The notes: generated by a model not told the origin, from the sequence alone. Shown: positions 15,625-23,896, counted from the first letter of the stretch. The stretch: 64,000 nucleotides of DNA from Candidatus Saccharimonadota bacterium (GCA_017437945.1 JAFRWP010000005.1:152245-216244), one strand, 5' to 3'. Numbers and translations are program-made.

Positions 15625-17368
15625 AAAGTTTGTTACTCGAAATTTTATCCTTAAAAAAATTTGAGTAACTTGGAATAGAATTGGATTTATCCGCAAAAAC
15701 GCCGCATCCGGGCTCAAGAAGGATGCGGCTTTTTGCTACATTGAGATCTTCAGTTGTCTCGATAGTGTTATTCTGCGATTGCTCCTGTTTTGCCGGGGCA
15801 AGGATGGAATCGAACGGCGGACGGCATTCCGCCTCAATCCCGAGTGGTACCTCGTCGTTAAATATGACGTAAATTTTGTTGAAAATTGCCTGATTCATTA
15901 AGCGTTTGATTTTGTCACTGGCGGAGCGGTATGCCCTACCGCAGTCATTAAGCATTTCTAGCGCGTAGGAAAGATTCTCGGATATTTGGTCGAAGGTCAG
16001 ACTATGCTGTTTGATCTCGTGTTCGACTGCCGTCAATTCTTTTGTGATTTTTTGTTGTTCGGATTTCATGAAGTCTACCGGGATGGCATCCAAGTAATGT
16101 GCTTCCATCAGTTTGGAACGTTTGTGCTCCAGTTCATGTTTCCGACCCAGCAAGCCTTCGATTTCTGTGTCATATTTCTGTTTTTCTTTGGCGACGACGC
16201 TCTGTAGACATTTTTCAATAGCAACTTTTTCCTCGTCGGAGAATTTGATGTTATCATAAAGTTTTTCAATTTCGCGTTCTACTGATGGGATGAGGATATA
16301 CTTTGTCTTGCAATCGCGACGACGTTTGCTGTGTCGACCGGCGCAGACAAAGTATGGATAGACTGTGCCGTCTTTCTTTTTCTCGTTGCTGATCATGAGC
16401 CGTTCGCCGCAGTATGCACAGTAGACAGTGCTTTTGAGATAGTGTGGATGTTTATTGGTGCGCTCGCCATTAACGCGAGAGCTGAGTATGAGCTGAACCT
16501 TATCCCATGTTTCTACATCTATGATTGGTTCATGTGTGCCGGGATACTCAACGCCCTTGTACCTTACTATGCCCTTATAGTAGGGGTTGGTCAGGATTTT
16601 CTGAAGGGATTGAAATGGGATAGGCTTCGAGGTCATCTTCGGCGTAGAACGCGTTGTAAGGCCACACGCGGCCAGATAATCCGCCAGGCTATTAACTGTC
16701 CACTGCTCCGAAGCATAGGCCTCAAACGCCATTTTTATTAGCGGAGCGCGCTCTGGATCGAGGATAACCGTACGTTCCTCACGACCTTTTTCGTCAATGT
16801 ATCGAACGTTCTGATAACCAAGCGGTGCGCGGTTAACGGTGCCGCCGCCTCTGATTTTTTCGCCCATGCCCTTCTTTACTTCCGTGGCAAGGTTTTGTGA
16901 GTAGAATTCTGCAATAGAACTCATAATGCCGTGGAGTAACATACCGGCTGGTGTTTCATCGATACTTTCTGATGCCGATACGAGCTGAACGCCGCAATCG
17001 CGCAGTACTCGCATAATGTCGCTGTCATCATCGCGGTTGCGAGCGAGACGATCAACTTTGTGGACGATTACATAGTCCACACGGTTGGCATTTTCTTTGA
17101 CATATTCCAGCATCGCCTTGAGTTGTGGACGGTCGGCGGATTTTGCCGATGCGCCACGGTCAACAAATTCCTTACCAATGATTGCGCCGAGGGATGCTGC
17201 TTTTTTCTTGTTGGCTTCACGCTGAGCAGGAATCGAGAAACCCTCATCATGCCCACCACCACGTTCGGCCTGTCCGCGTGTTGATACGCGAAGATACGAT
17301 ACGGCAAATTTTGGCGTCATGGACTCCATCAGAGCCTGCGCCGTATTCGCCATAGTTGTGGTACTCAT
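15554..17368 (-). CDS. Large serine recombinase/integrase (~604 aa) reading into tRNA-Ala
   Basis: The catalytic domain begins VSYLRVSTRGQ with nucleophile Ser ~29, followed by the arginine-rich HKVDRLARNRDDD region. Then come a Recombinase domain, a zinc ribbon (YCAYCGE...FVCAGRHSKRRRDC, ~335-375), a coiled coil (~400-470) and a C-terminal helix region. This is the large serine integrase layout. The start is set by AAGGAGG ~9 nt before the ATG of MSTTTM. Oddly, the frame passes through a terminator hairpin (15695-15734) and an inverted repeat, and ends inside the antisense of tRNA-Ala. The last ~60 residues are therefore encoded by attachment-site sequence. It should catalyse integration and excision of this island. 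Confidence 0.9.
   Translation of the reverse strand: MSTTTMANTAQALMESMTPKFAVSYLRVSTRGQAERGGGHDEGFSIPAQREANKKKAASLGAIIGKEFVDRGASAKSADRPQLKAMLEYVKENANRVDYVIVHKVDRLARNRDDDSDIMRVLRDCGVQLVSASESIDETPAGMLLHGIMSSIAEFYSQNLATEVKKGMGEKIRGGGTVNRAPLGYQNVRYIDEKGREERTVILDPERAPLIKMAFEAYASEQWTVNSLADYLAACGLTTRSTPKMTSKPIPFQSLQKILTNPYYKGIVRYKGVEYPGTHEPIIDVETWDKVQLILSSRVNGERTNKHPHYLKSTVYCAYCGERLMISNEKKKDGTVYPYFVCAGRHSKRRRDCKTKYILIPSVEREIEKLYDNIKFSDEEKVAIEKCLQSVVAKEKQKYDTEIEGLLGRKHELEHKRSKLMEAHYLDAIPVDFMKSEQQKITKELTAVEHEIKQHSLTFDQISENLSYALEMLNDCGRAYRSASDKIKRLMNQAIFNKIYVIFNDEVPLGIEAECRPPFDSILAPAKQEQSQNNTIETTEDLNVAKSRILLEPGCGVFADKSNSIPSYSNFFKDKISSNKLLVEHKRLELLTSCLQSRRSSQLS
15632..15669. repeat. Inverted repeat beside the tRNA-Ala 3' end, candidate attachment site
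   Basis: GTTACTC (15632-15638), one unpaired G, AAATTT, an ~11-nt centre, AAATTT and GAGTAAC (15663-15669). An imperfect palindrome next to a tRNA and inside the 3' end of a serine integrase frame is what an attL or attR site would look like. I found no second copy in the window. Confidence 0.5.
15695..15734. terminator. Bidirectional terminator inside the recombinase frame
   Basis: GCCGCATCC (15701-15709) pairs GGATGCGGC (15721-15729). The stem is flanked by AAAAAC and TTTTT, so it can act on both strands. It lies within the extended recombinase reading frame. Confidence 0.85.
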
Positions 17369-17712
17369 ATAGAGCGACCTCCTTTCTCTATTAGTCATCG
17401 CATGATAGCTCTCTTTCGAGGAGAAAGCCAGTCATTCTGCGAAGAATTTACAATTTATTATCTTATTCGTTTTTCCACCTAAAACTGTAGGACAACTATC
17501 GGCCACTTGCTCTTGACAGACATAAGGATTTGTTGTCCTATTCGCACCATAACACAGGTTTTGATAAGAAAAAATGCCCCTAAAAGCGACTTCTGGGAGC
17601 GATAAGACATCCGATAAGGCGGGATCACCCCTGTAAAAATAAGCGTTTTTGGAATTCTTGGCACCGATAACTTGGTGTTGTAATATTTACAATAATGGTC
17701 GAATTTTTTGTA
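17369..17712. other. Recombinase leader and upstream region with inverted repeat
   Basis: This 344-nt gap has no convincing gene. AGGACAAC (17489-17496) and GTTGTCCT (17532-17539) form an inverted repeat, a possible operator near the recombinase promoter. A minus-strand GATAAT (17462-17457) may be its -10 box; I see no good -35. Confidence 0.45.
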
Positions 17713-18399
17713 TTATCTATTTTTGATTTGATCGATATGTTCTTTCCTGATGGATTCATCCGGGCGTGAGAGCGGCTGTAATTTTGCAAGAATTGCTTTG
17801 AAATGTTGAGCCATTAACTCAGAGTCTGGGGTCTTTGTAAGGATGTCTTTTAGGTGGCAATTATAGCCGAGGAGATAATCTTCCGGGCCGTAATTTTTAA
17901 CCTTCCATGTGCCGCGAGTGATTGTTGTAACCATTGGAATCGCAGGAATATCTCCAAATTGTTCAAGATATTTTTTGAGATGTTTTACATGTGTGCGGTT
18001 TTGCATGAAGGGGTTATAAAAGAAGCTCTTCTTTTTTCCGAGGTACTGAATCCATTTTTTACGGCTGGCGTCACCATAGATATTCCCAGCATAGTTCTTA
18101 CATTCAAAAACCAGCAGACCTTTCTTTGATACGACCAAAAGATCGATCTCAGATGTCTTGCCATCAGCGGTTGGGACATACACGTTGCGCAGGATTTGGT
18201 TCTCTGGCACATGGATTTGATCGACCAAGGTTCGATATATGATGCGTTCCCCGGAGCTGCCTTGGTCCTTCCATTCTTCGGGATGTCGGATCTTATCTAT
18301 CCCATGATTAAAGAACAACCAGATGAGTCCAGCCAACACAAACAGACCAATGGCCACCAAAAGAAACGGTAAGCATAACTGAAGAATTGCTTGGTTCAT
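17713..18399 (-). CDS. Membrane-anchored NERD-domain (nuclease-related) protein (228 aa)
   Basis: One N-terminal membrane helix (~5-32) is followed by a NERD domain. The core is SSGERIIYRTL then SEIDLLVVSKKGLLVFECKN, which supplies the E...D...ExK pattern of restriction-like nucleases. The C-terminal part is predicted soluble. NERD proteins occur in DNA-processing and defence settings, and this one sits between a recombinase and an R-M system. TAAAAT (18411-18406 on the minus strand) is 6 nt before the ATG at 18399, so I use this start over the ATG two codons upstream. Confidence 0.85.
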   Translation of the reverse strand: MNQAILQLCLPFLLVAIGLFVLAGLIWLFFNHGIDKIRHPEEWKDQGSSGERIIYRTLVDQIHVPENQILRNVYVPTADGKTSEIDLLVVSKKGLLVFECKNYAGNIYGDASRKKWIQYLGKKKSFFYNPFMQNRTHVKHLKKYLEQFGDIPAIPMVTTITRGTWKVKNYGPEDYLLGYNCHLKDILTKTPDSELMAQHFKAILAKLQPLSRPDESIRKEHIDQIKNR

Positions 18400-18405
18400 A
18401 TCCAT

Positions 18406-18711
18406 ATTTTAGGTTCTTATTGCTTTTTCAGCAATAATCTTGCCTATAAACCGATGTCCGGTCGATGGGGTGTTCGCGTCGATCAATATAAGCGCTTTTG
18501 CCGCATGGTTCCGGGGTTCTTTTCTTTTTTGGGAAACGAGGATTACTGCTTTTCGCGTAATCTTTCCCCTGTTGCGGGCGGCGGCTTCGAACGTGCGATG
18601 AGACATTCTTTGACCGATGTGCAAAATGTAAATTTTTTTCTACACCGTTGTTATAAGGGGTAGATTGCAGTATAATATTAAGTTGAAGTAGTAGCGAAAG
18701 AAGTGAGGCCA
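18406..18711. other. Non-coding gap upstream of the R-M operon
   Basis: This 306-nt gap holds the -10 box of the NERD gene at the left and the R-M promoter at the right. The middle has a Lys/Arg-rich frame on the minus strand with no ribosome site or promoter; I do not call it a gene. Confidence 0.5.
18648..18676 (+). promoter_or_regulatory. Promoter of the restriction-modification operon
   Basis: TTGTTA (18648-18653), a 17-bp spacer and TATAAT (18671-18676). Leader ~30 nt with GTGAGG before the methyltransferase ATG. Confidence 0.75.
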
Positions 18712-19659
18712 ATGAATAGTATAGAGATCTGTGCTGGTGCTGGTGGTCAAGCATTGGGGCTCGCTATGGCGGGTTTTAACCACGTCGCGCTAGTTGAATA
18801 TGAGCAAGATTACTGCAATGTTCTAAAAGCCAACAGGCCTGAATGGAATGTCATTTGCGCCGATGTGCATGATTTTAGTGGAAAAGAATTTAGGGGGCAA
18901 ATTGACTTATTGGCGGGAGGTGTTCCTTGTCCGCCCTTCTCAGTTGCCGGAAAACAGTTAGGAAGTTCGGACGAGCGCGATTTGTTTCCAGAGGCTATTC
19001 GATTGGTCGCTGAGATAAGGCCGCGTGCTGTAATGCTCGAGAATGTGCGCGGCTTTCTTGATCCAAAATTTGATGAATACAGAGAGAACATTATGTCTCA
19101 GATCGAAAAGTTGGGATATAACGTAAAGATTAAACTGTTGAATGCATCGGATTATGGTGTCCCACAGCTCAGGCCTCGAATAGTAATAGTTGGAATCGAT
19201 AAGAATATCAAAACGGAGTTCTTGTACCCCGAAGAACATCCAGATGAAACGAAAAGCGTCGGTGAGACTTTGTATGATTTAATGCGCGAAAATGGCTGGC
19301 AAGGTGCAAAAGCGTGGGCGAAAAAGGCCGATCGAATTGCGCCAACGATTGTCGGAGGTTCGAAAAAGCATGGCGGACCAGATCTCGGTCCAGTTAGAGC
19401 TCGAAGGGCTTGGGCTGAGTTGGGCATTGATGGTGCTGGTGTAGCAAATGAGGCCCCGGCGGAAGATTTTGAAGGCATGCCGCGCCTGACGCCTAGAATG
19501 ATTGCTAGAATTCAGGGTTTCCCGGACAACTGGGATTTTGGAAAGAAAAAAACGGCAGCATGCAGGATGATAGGAAATGCATTTCCCCCACCTGTTGCAA
19601 AGGCCGTAGGCGAACAAATTAAAGGAGTATTAGAAAATGCAATCGTTAATAGCAAATGA
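18712..19659 (+). CDS. DNA (cytosine-5) methyltransferase, NgoMIV-type (expected GCCGGC)
   Basis: A compact 315-residue C5-methyltransferase. It has motif I EICAGAGGQALGL, the catalytic loop GGVPCPPFSVAGK (Cys ~72), ENV in MLENVRGF, and the QLRPR motif. A short target-recognition region contains VGGSKKHGGPDLG, and motif X is GNAFPPPVAKAVG. From memory the N-terminus and target region resemble M.NgoMIV, and the partner nuclease is clearly NgoMIV-like. It would modify host GCCGGC sites, which occur in this window (for example 2577 and ~4050). The stop is TGA, and it overlaps the nuclease gene by 23 nt, giving coupled translation. Confidence 0.92.
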   Translation: MNSIEICAGAGGQALGLAMAGFNHVALVEYEQDYCNVLKANRPEWNVICADVHDFSGKEFRGQIDLLAGGVPCPPFSVAGKQLGSSDERDLFPEAIRLVAEIRPRAVMLENVRGFLDPKFDEYRENIMSQIEKLGYNVKIKLLNASDYGVPQLRPRIVIVGIDKNIKTEFLYPEEHPDETKSVGETLYDLMRENGWQGAKAWAKKADRIAPTIVGGSKKHGGPDLGPVRARRAWAELGIDGAGVANEAPAEDFEGMPRLTPRMIARIQGFPDNWDFGKKKTAACRMIGNAFPPPVAKAVGEQIKGVLENAIVNSK

Positions 19660-20494
19660 AAGATTAAAATATCATAAAGCCCTTCTGGAAAGCGGAGTGC
19701 TCACTATTGATGACAAAGGCGTAGCAAGCAATGCTGATAAGTCGTCAAAGCTATCTATTGCGATTGCAAAAAATATTGCAGAGACTCTTATGGCTGATAC
19801 GGGAGAGAAAATTGTCGGGCAGACTTCTGGGGCAAAGTTCGAATTGCTTAACATGGAGTTCTTACTAAACACTTTTCCGAAGCTGCAGAACATTCGTCCG
19901 GGGAAATGGCATATCATCAAACTTGGCAATAGAAACTCTATCAAGACGAGCAGTTTTGCTCAGTATGAGCATCTAGAATATCTTAATAAACTGACGGAGG
20001 GTGATTCTCGGCTTGCGGCGGCGATGGGTAATGATTATATGGTAGCTCCCGACGTTGTGGTATATAGAGAACCCGTCGATGATGAGACTATTAATGAAGC
20101 GGAATTTATAGTCGATGATGATATTTCTACGTTTACCGACCTCCGCTCAAAAAACGGCGGGTTGCCGATTTTGCACGCGTCTATATCCGCAAAGTGGACA
20201 ATGCGTAGCGATCGGGCACAAAATTCAAGAACAGAGGCGTTAGGTCTAATCCGCAATCGAAAAGGTCATCTTCCGCATATAGTTGTTGTTACCGGCGAAC
20301 CGCTTCCGTCTAGACTCGCTTCCCTTGCTCTTGGTACCGGGGATATTGATTGCATGTATCATTTTGCGCTGTATGAATTAGTCGAGGCAGTAAAAGCGAC
20401 TGGCGCTGAGGATTCCATTGAGTTGCTAAATGTGTTAATAGGCGGCAGGCGTCTAAAAGATATCAGTGATCTTCCTTTGGACTTAGCCGTGTAA
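19637..20494 (+). CDS. NgoMIV-family type II restriction endonuclease (expected G^CCGGC)
   Basis: At 285 residues it has the NgoMIV length and, from memory, collinear blocks. These are GVASNADKSSK, GQTSGAKFELL, IRPGKWHI, DYMVAPDVVV (catalytic Asp ~139), HASISAKWTMRSDRAQNSRTEAL-type, RNRKGHLPHIVVVTGEP and ISDLPLDLAV. The active-site pair is Ser184 and Lys186 in SISAK. NgoMIV is a tetrameric, two-site-cutting enzyme. AAAGGAG is placed 9 nt before the ATG. The identical active-site pattern suggests an intact enzyme. The pair is a plausible addiction/defence module of the tRNA-Ala island. Confidence 0.93.
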   Translation: MQSLIANERLKYHKALLESGVLTIDDKGVASNADKSSKLSIAIAKNIAETLMADTGEKIVGQTSGAKFELLNMEFLLNTFPKLQNIRPGKWHIIKLGNRNSIKTSSFAQYEHLEYLNKLTEGDSRLAAAMGNDYMVAPDVVVYREPVDDETINEAEFIVDDDISTFTDLRSKNGGLPILHASISAKWTMRSDRAQNSRTEALGLIRNRKGHLPHIVVVTGEPLPSRLASLALGTGDIDCMYHFALYELVEAVKATGAEDSIELLNVLIGGRRLKDISDLPLDLAV

Positions 20495-20508
20495 AATGAA
20501 TATGTTAT

Positions 20509-21033
20509 TTATTTACGCGAATAATCCCAGCTTTTACGCATTTTAACGCCATTCTGGCGCAATGTCCTGCTGATCGCAGATCCGTCCGTATCGAAGAGTT
20601 TTGCAATTTCTGTCGTTGTCTTTCCTGATTCATACATCTTGATAGCGACAGGAATATCCACTTTACGGCACGTCACATGTACGCCATTCCGTTTCAGCGT
20701 GGCACTGATAGTGGCACGGTGGCAACCGAATTCTTCGGCGAGGTCGTAGGTTGAGGCTCCGGCTTTGTATTTCTTGATAACTTCAAGGATTTCGGCCTCG
20801 GACAAAGATTTTTGTTGTTGTTTAAGTGCTTTTACGGTAGAATCGGGGTCGTAGGAAGTATCCGTGATAGTTGGATCTATTGGTTCTTCGACATGAGTGT
20901 TATGACATTTTCTGCGATATTTCACAACTGCTATATAATTTTTCGAGTTGTCGTCCAATAGTCCCACCATTTTTTGTTGTCTCAAACTATTTTTTATTTT
21001 TCTTCTTTTTGGATTGTGTTTTGTGGGTATCAT
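20509..21033 (-). CDS. Protein with two resolvase-type helix-turn-helix units (174 aa)
   Basis: The C-terminal half holds two tandem HTH units of ~45 residues, ILEVIKKYKAGASTYDLA... and IPVAIKMYESGKTTTEIA.... Each ends in a matching (K/R)-x-NGV. These look like the DNA-binding domain of serine recombinases without the catalytic part. The N-terminal ~60 residues are basic and low complexity. The start is uncertain: the upstream ATG (21033) overlaps the next gene by 47 nt, while a second ATG at 20967 gives 152 residues. It could be a regulator or directionality factor for the island, or a recombinase fragment. Confidence 0.65.
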   Translation of the reverse strand: MIPTKHNPKRRKIKNSLRQQKMVGLLDDNSKNYIAVVKYRRKCHNTHVEEPIDPTITDTSYDPDSTVKALKQQQKSLSEAEILEVIKKYKAGASTYDLAEEFGCHRATISATLKRNGVHVTCRKVDIPVAIKMYESGKTTTEIAKLFDTDGSAISRTLRQNGVKMRKSWDYSRK

Positions 21034-21211
21034 CGGCGAGGATGTAGCCTATCATGGTCCCTACTAGTAATCCCCCAACAGCGCCAAATCCTATATTAAA
21101 AGAAAAAACCATTGCGGCTACGATTCCGAACATTACTCCGATAGGCATCCAGATATTTAGCAGTCTTTCTTCTTTTTCTTCTTGCTTCTTGTTTGCTTGT
21201 TTCTTCGCCAT
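20987..21211 (-). CDS. Small two-helix membrane protein (74 aa)
   Basis: A lysine/glutamate-rich start is followed by two hydrophobic helices (MPIGVMFGIVAAMVFSF and VGGLLVGTMIGYILA) and a lysine-rich tail. It could be an AtpZ/AtpI-like or holin-like hairpin, but I cannot choose. AGGAG precedes the ATG, and a TATAAT lies further upstream on the minus strand. Confidence 0.65.
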   Translation of the reverse strand: MAKKQANKKQEEKEERLLNIWMPIGVMFGIVAAMVFSFNIGFGAVGGLLVGTMIGYILADDTHKTQSKKKKNKK

Positions 21212-21252
21212 AAGTTTCTCCTATTTTTATTATAAGCATAAACAGTACGTAT

Positions 21253-21282
21253 AAAAAGGCCCCGGTTAACGGGGCGTTTTTG
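21253..21282. terminator. Bidirectional terminator holding the VanZ-like gene's stop codon
   Basis: GCCCCG (21259-21264) and CGGGGC (21270-21275) with loop GTTAA, flanked by A5 and T4-5. The stop codon of the VanZ-like gene (21266-21268) lies in the loop. Confidence 0.85.
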
Positions 21283-21712
21283 GTATGAGGGGTTTACTGA
21301 TGAGATAGCTGAGATTCGTGCCGAGACTTACTCCAAAGAGATTAAGGAGTAGATCGAACGATTCGCGGGCGCGGCCAATAATTCTGATCTGTAACAGCTC
21401 GTCAACAATAGCAACAATGCCGCAGAATAATAACCCAATCACGATACTGGTTCTTTCGTGGAATATCGTAATAAGGGCCCGATATGCTAGGATTGCGAGT
21501 ATAAAATGAATACCGAAGTGCGCCAGTTCGCGCAAGATGCCATGGAGGCGGGTGTATTCGATTTTTGACGGAAATACTCGAACAATCCAATTAGTGATAC
21601 GCACGGACAATCGCGCACTTTCTACTCCGGTTTGCTCGGAGAGGAAAATGGTGAGCCCCAGCCAAGCTATCAGTAAACCGAAGCGAATAATACGCGTGGT
21701 GGTAATCTTCAT
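21266..21712 (-). CDS. VanZ-like membrane protein (148 aa)
   Basis: It has four hydrophobic helices and the VanZ-family pattern: AHFGIHFILAILAYRAL, then AIVDELLQIRIIGRARESFDLLLNLFG-type with the conserved D-E, Q, R and D-x3-N-x2-G residues. The start at MKITTTR is set by AAAGGGG ~8 nt upstream. In actinobacteria and firmicutes such proteins influence sensitivity to glycopeptides; function here unknown. The last four codons and the stop are written inside the terminator hairpin. Confidence 0.82.
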   Translation of the reverse strand: MKITTTRIIRFGLLIAWLGLTIFLSEQTGVESARLSVRITNWIVRVFPSKIEYTRLHGILRELAHFGIHFILAILAYRALITIFHERTSIVIGLLFCGIVAIVDELLQIRIIGRARESFDLLLNLFGVSLGTNLSYLISKPLIPKTPR

Positions 21713-21829
21713 ACAGATCACCCCTTTCAAGGAAACTAGACGTTGAGTCTCGTGAATAATATACCATATTTTTCGAAAAAATCAAAAGTAAAAGTCGTAG
21801 TACAATAGACGCATATAGAGGACAATTAT

Positions 21830-22738
21830 ATGCAAAAAGTTACTTTAGTAATTATGGCGGCGGGGATTGGTTCGCGATTTGGCGAAGGCATTAAACAATT
21901 AACGTCGGTGGGTCCGAGTGGCGAAATTATCGTCGATTATTCTATTCATGATGCAATTGAGGCAGGTTTTAACAAGATTATTTTCGTGATTCGCAAGGAT
22001 ATTCATAAAACCTTTGAAGAAATAATTGGTCATCGTATTTCGAAAAAGTGTCAGGTCGAATACGCCTTTCAAGAGCTGGAAGATTTGCCAAGAGGCTTCT
22101 CGGTGCCGTCAGATCGGATTAAGCCTTGGGGCACCGGTCAAGCGGTACTGGCCTGTAAAGACTTAATTCACGAGCCGTTCGCCGTGATTAACGCGGATGA
22201 TTATTATGGCAAGGAAGCGTTTGTGCGCGTGCATGATTTTCTAGTTGAGCATGCTAATGATAAATTTCATTATTGTATGCCGGGCTTTATTTTGAAAAAT
22301 ACTCTGAGCGAGCAAGGCGGAGTATCGCGCGGGATTTGCCAAGTAGATAAAAATGGTAATCTGACGGAGATCATTGAGACGCATAATATTGTCAAAAAAG
22401 ATAAAGATATCGCAGTTTCGGAAGATGATGGCCACGAGATATCGATGAAGGCTCTGTCATCGATGAATATGTGGGGTGTGACGCCGGATTACTTAGGCAT
22501 CCTTGAAAAAGGTTTTACGAAATTCTTAAAGAATATTCCAGATGGCGATATAAAAGCCGAGTATTTGCTGCCAGTAATTATGGGCGAATTAATTGCCAAA
22601 AAGAAAGCTACAATTTCGGTTTTAAAGACACACGATAAATGGTTTGGCATTACCTATGCTGCCGATAAAGAAAAAGTTATTTCTGAGTTTGCAAAATTAG
22701 TGAAAAAAGGCGTATACGAAACGCCGCTCAATGCTTAG
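21830..22738 (+). CDS. Sugar-phosphate nucleotidyltransferase-like protein (302 aa)
   Basis: Rossmann-like nucleotidyltransferase with the N-terminal MAAGIGSRFGEGIKQ loop (G-x-G-x-R...K). It also has the metal-binding Asp motif INADDYYG (~residue 125) and a KPWGTGQAVL substrate segment. This is the NTP_transferase superfamily, close to enzymes activating sugars or phosphocholine. The exact sugar is not readable. GAGGA precedes the ATG. The 3' end overlaps the convergent pyrophosphatase gene by 4 nt; a nucleotidyltransferase beside a pyrophosphatase makes biochemical sense. Confidence 0.82.
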   Translation: MQKVTLVIMAAGIGSRFGEGIKQLTSVGPSGEIIVDYSIHDAIEAGFNKIIFVIRKDIHKTFEEIIGHRISKKCQVEYAFQELEDLPRGFSVPSDRIKPWGTGQAVLACKDLIHEPFAVINADDYYGKEAFVRVHDFLVEHANDKFHYCMPGFILKNTLSEQGGVSRGICQVDKNGNLTEIIETHNIVKKDKDIAVSEDDGHEISMKALSSMNMWGVTPDYLGILEKGFTKFLKNIPDGDIKAEYLLPVIMGELIAKKKATISVLKTHDKWFGITYAADKEKVISEFAKLVKKGVYETPLNA

Positions 22739-23073
22739 CGAATAATGATGTGATGGAAGAAGCGCTCCTGGAATTCGGTGAGCGCGTCGATGGCCTCGTC
22801 GGTGTACTTTTTGTTTGGCGGCACGATGATTAATTTATCGTCATCATCGTCGGTGCGATGGAGCACAGCAATACACTCACCGGTAAATTCTTCGACCGGT
22901 TCAAAGACGCCAAGAACGTAGCAATCGAGCTCTTCCCCATCGGCGCTTTTGGTGTCTGGCAGGAAGCCGTAGTTTACGGGATAAATAAAATCGTAGCCCG
23001 GATGTTTGCTGCCGAACGGGCGGTCGATTTTGACATGAAGGATTTTGCCGATGTATTTAATGTTCTTTTCCAT
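22735..23073 (-). CDS. ppa: Inorganic pyrophosphatase, short family I
   Basis: At 112 residues this is a shortened family I pyrophosphatase. It keeps IDRPFGSKHPGYDFIYPVNYGFLPDT-type substrate-site sequence and GEELDCYVLG, which supplies metal-binding carboxylates, plus a Lys/Arg-lined DDDKLIIVPPNKKYT. Typical bacterial enzymes are ~170 residues, so the outer strands are trimmed. It would hydrolyse PPi made by biosynthetic reactions. It follows the SDR gene by 7 nt and is likely co-transcribed. Confidence 0.85.
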   Translation of the reverse strand: MEKNIKYIGKILHVKIDRPFGSKHPGYDFIYPVNYGFLPDTKSADGEELDCYVLGVFEPVEEFTGECIAVLHRTDDDDDKLIIVPPNKKYTDEAIDALTEFQERFFHHIIIR

Positions 23074-23080
23074 GCTGGTC

Positions 23081-23842
23081 CTAGATGCAGGTATAACCGC
23101 CGTCGATTGGCAAAATTACACCTGTGACGTAGCTTGCCTCTTTGGATGCGAGGAAGATTGCGCCAGCGTTAAGCTCGCCTTCCTGGCCGTAGCGCTGCAT
23201 TGGGACGTGTTCGCGGGCGAATTCCTGAAAGCGATCAGTGTTCAATACGTCTGTGGTGAGCTCGGTGTAGAAGTAGCCTGGGCAAATTGCGTTACAGGTA
23301 ATACCTTCGGTGGCAAGTTCAGCAGCAACGGCGCGCGTAAAGTTGACGACGCCACCCTTGCTGGCATGATAAGCGACGGTATGAATTTCGGTGTTGCCAA
23401 CGAGGCCATACATAGAGGCAATATTAATAATGCGGCCGTAATGATTTTTCTTCATGATGTTGGCGAAGGCGCGCGTCATCTTGAAGACGGAAGTTAAATC
23501 GGTAGAAATAGTGAAGTCCCATTCATTATCGGTCATTTCGAGGACGCCAGCGTCTTTGGATGAGCCGGCGCAGTTTAGAAGGATATCGACGCGGCCAAAT
23601 TCCATTTCGACTTGATTGGCAGCATTGGAAATATTGCTTGAATCGGTAACGTCACACTGAATCGTGGTGACTTTGGTGCCATATTCCATTTCGAGTTCGC
23701 TAGCAAGATCCTTGAGGCGCTCGATACGGCGAGCAAGTACAACTAGGGTTGCGCCTTGGGCGGCAAAAGCATGCGCCATCTGGCGGCCGAGACCTGATGA
23801 TGCTCCAGTGATGACGGCGATTTGCCCTTCTAAATTAAACAT
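23081..23842 (-). CDS. SDR-family oxidoreductase (FabG/gluconate 5-dehydrogenase-like)
   Basis: Classical 253-residue short-chain dehydrogenase. It has the cofactor loop TGASSGLG (12-19), NCAGSS, catalytic Ser in NIASMYG, YHASKGG with the Tyr-x3-Lys pair, and CPGYFYTEL after the active site. The Arg pair after the second strand (LARRIERL) suggests NADP(H). The substrate is unknown; sequence texture is closest to gluconate 5-dehydrogenase or 3-oxoacyl reductase types. AAAGGAG precedes the ATG. A minus-strand TATAAT abuts the CapA-like gene's promoter. Confidence 0.88.
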   Translation of the reverse strand: MFNLEGQIAVITGASSGLGRQMAHAFAAQGATLVVLARRIERLKDLASELEMEYGTKVTTIQCDVTDSSNISNAANQVEMEFGRVDILLNCAGSSKDAGVLEMTDNEWDFTISTDLTSVFKMTRAFANIMKKNHYGRIINIASMYGLVGNTEIHTVAYHASKGGVVNFTRAVAAELATEGITCNAICPGYFYTELTTDVLNTDRFQEFAREHVPMQRYGQEGELNAGAIFLASKEASYVTGVILPIDGGYTCI

Positions 23843-23873
23843 GATTACTCCTTTTTTCTAATCTCTTATTCTT

Positions 23874-23886
23874 ATTATAGTATAAT
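23874..23886. promoter_or_regulatory. Overlapping divergent -10 boxes (SDR gene / CapA-like gene)
   Basis: ATTATA (23874-23879, minus-strand TATAAT) and TATAAT (23881-23886, plus strand) are separated by one base, so the two promoters must compete. Confidence 0.75.
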
Positions 23887-23896
23887 AAAACTAAGT

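Noticed and set aside
18409..18604. Basic 65-residue frame on the minus strand upstream of the NERD gene
   Set aside because: No ribosome site or -10 box at the ATG, and its end overlaps the NERD gene's own promoter.
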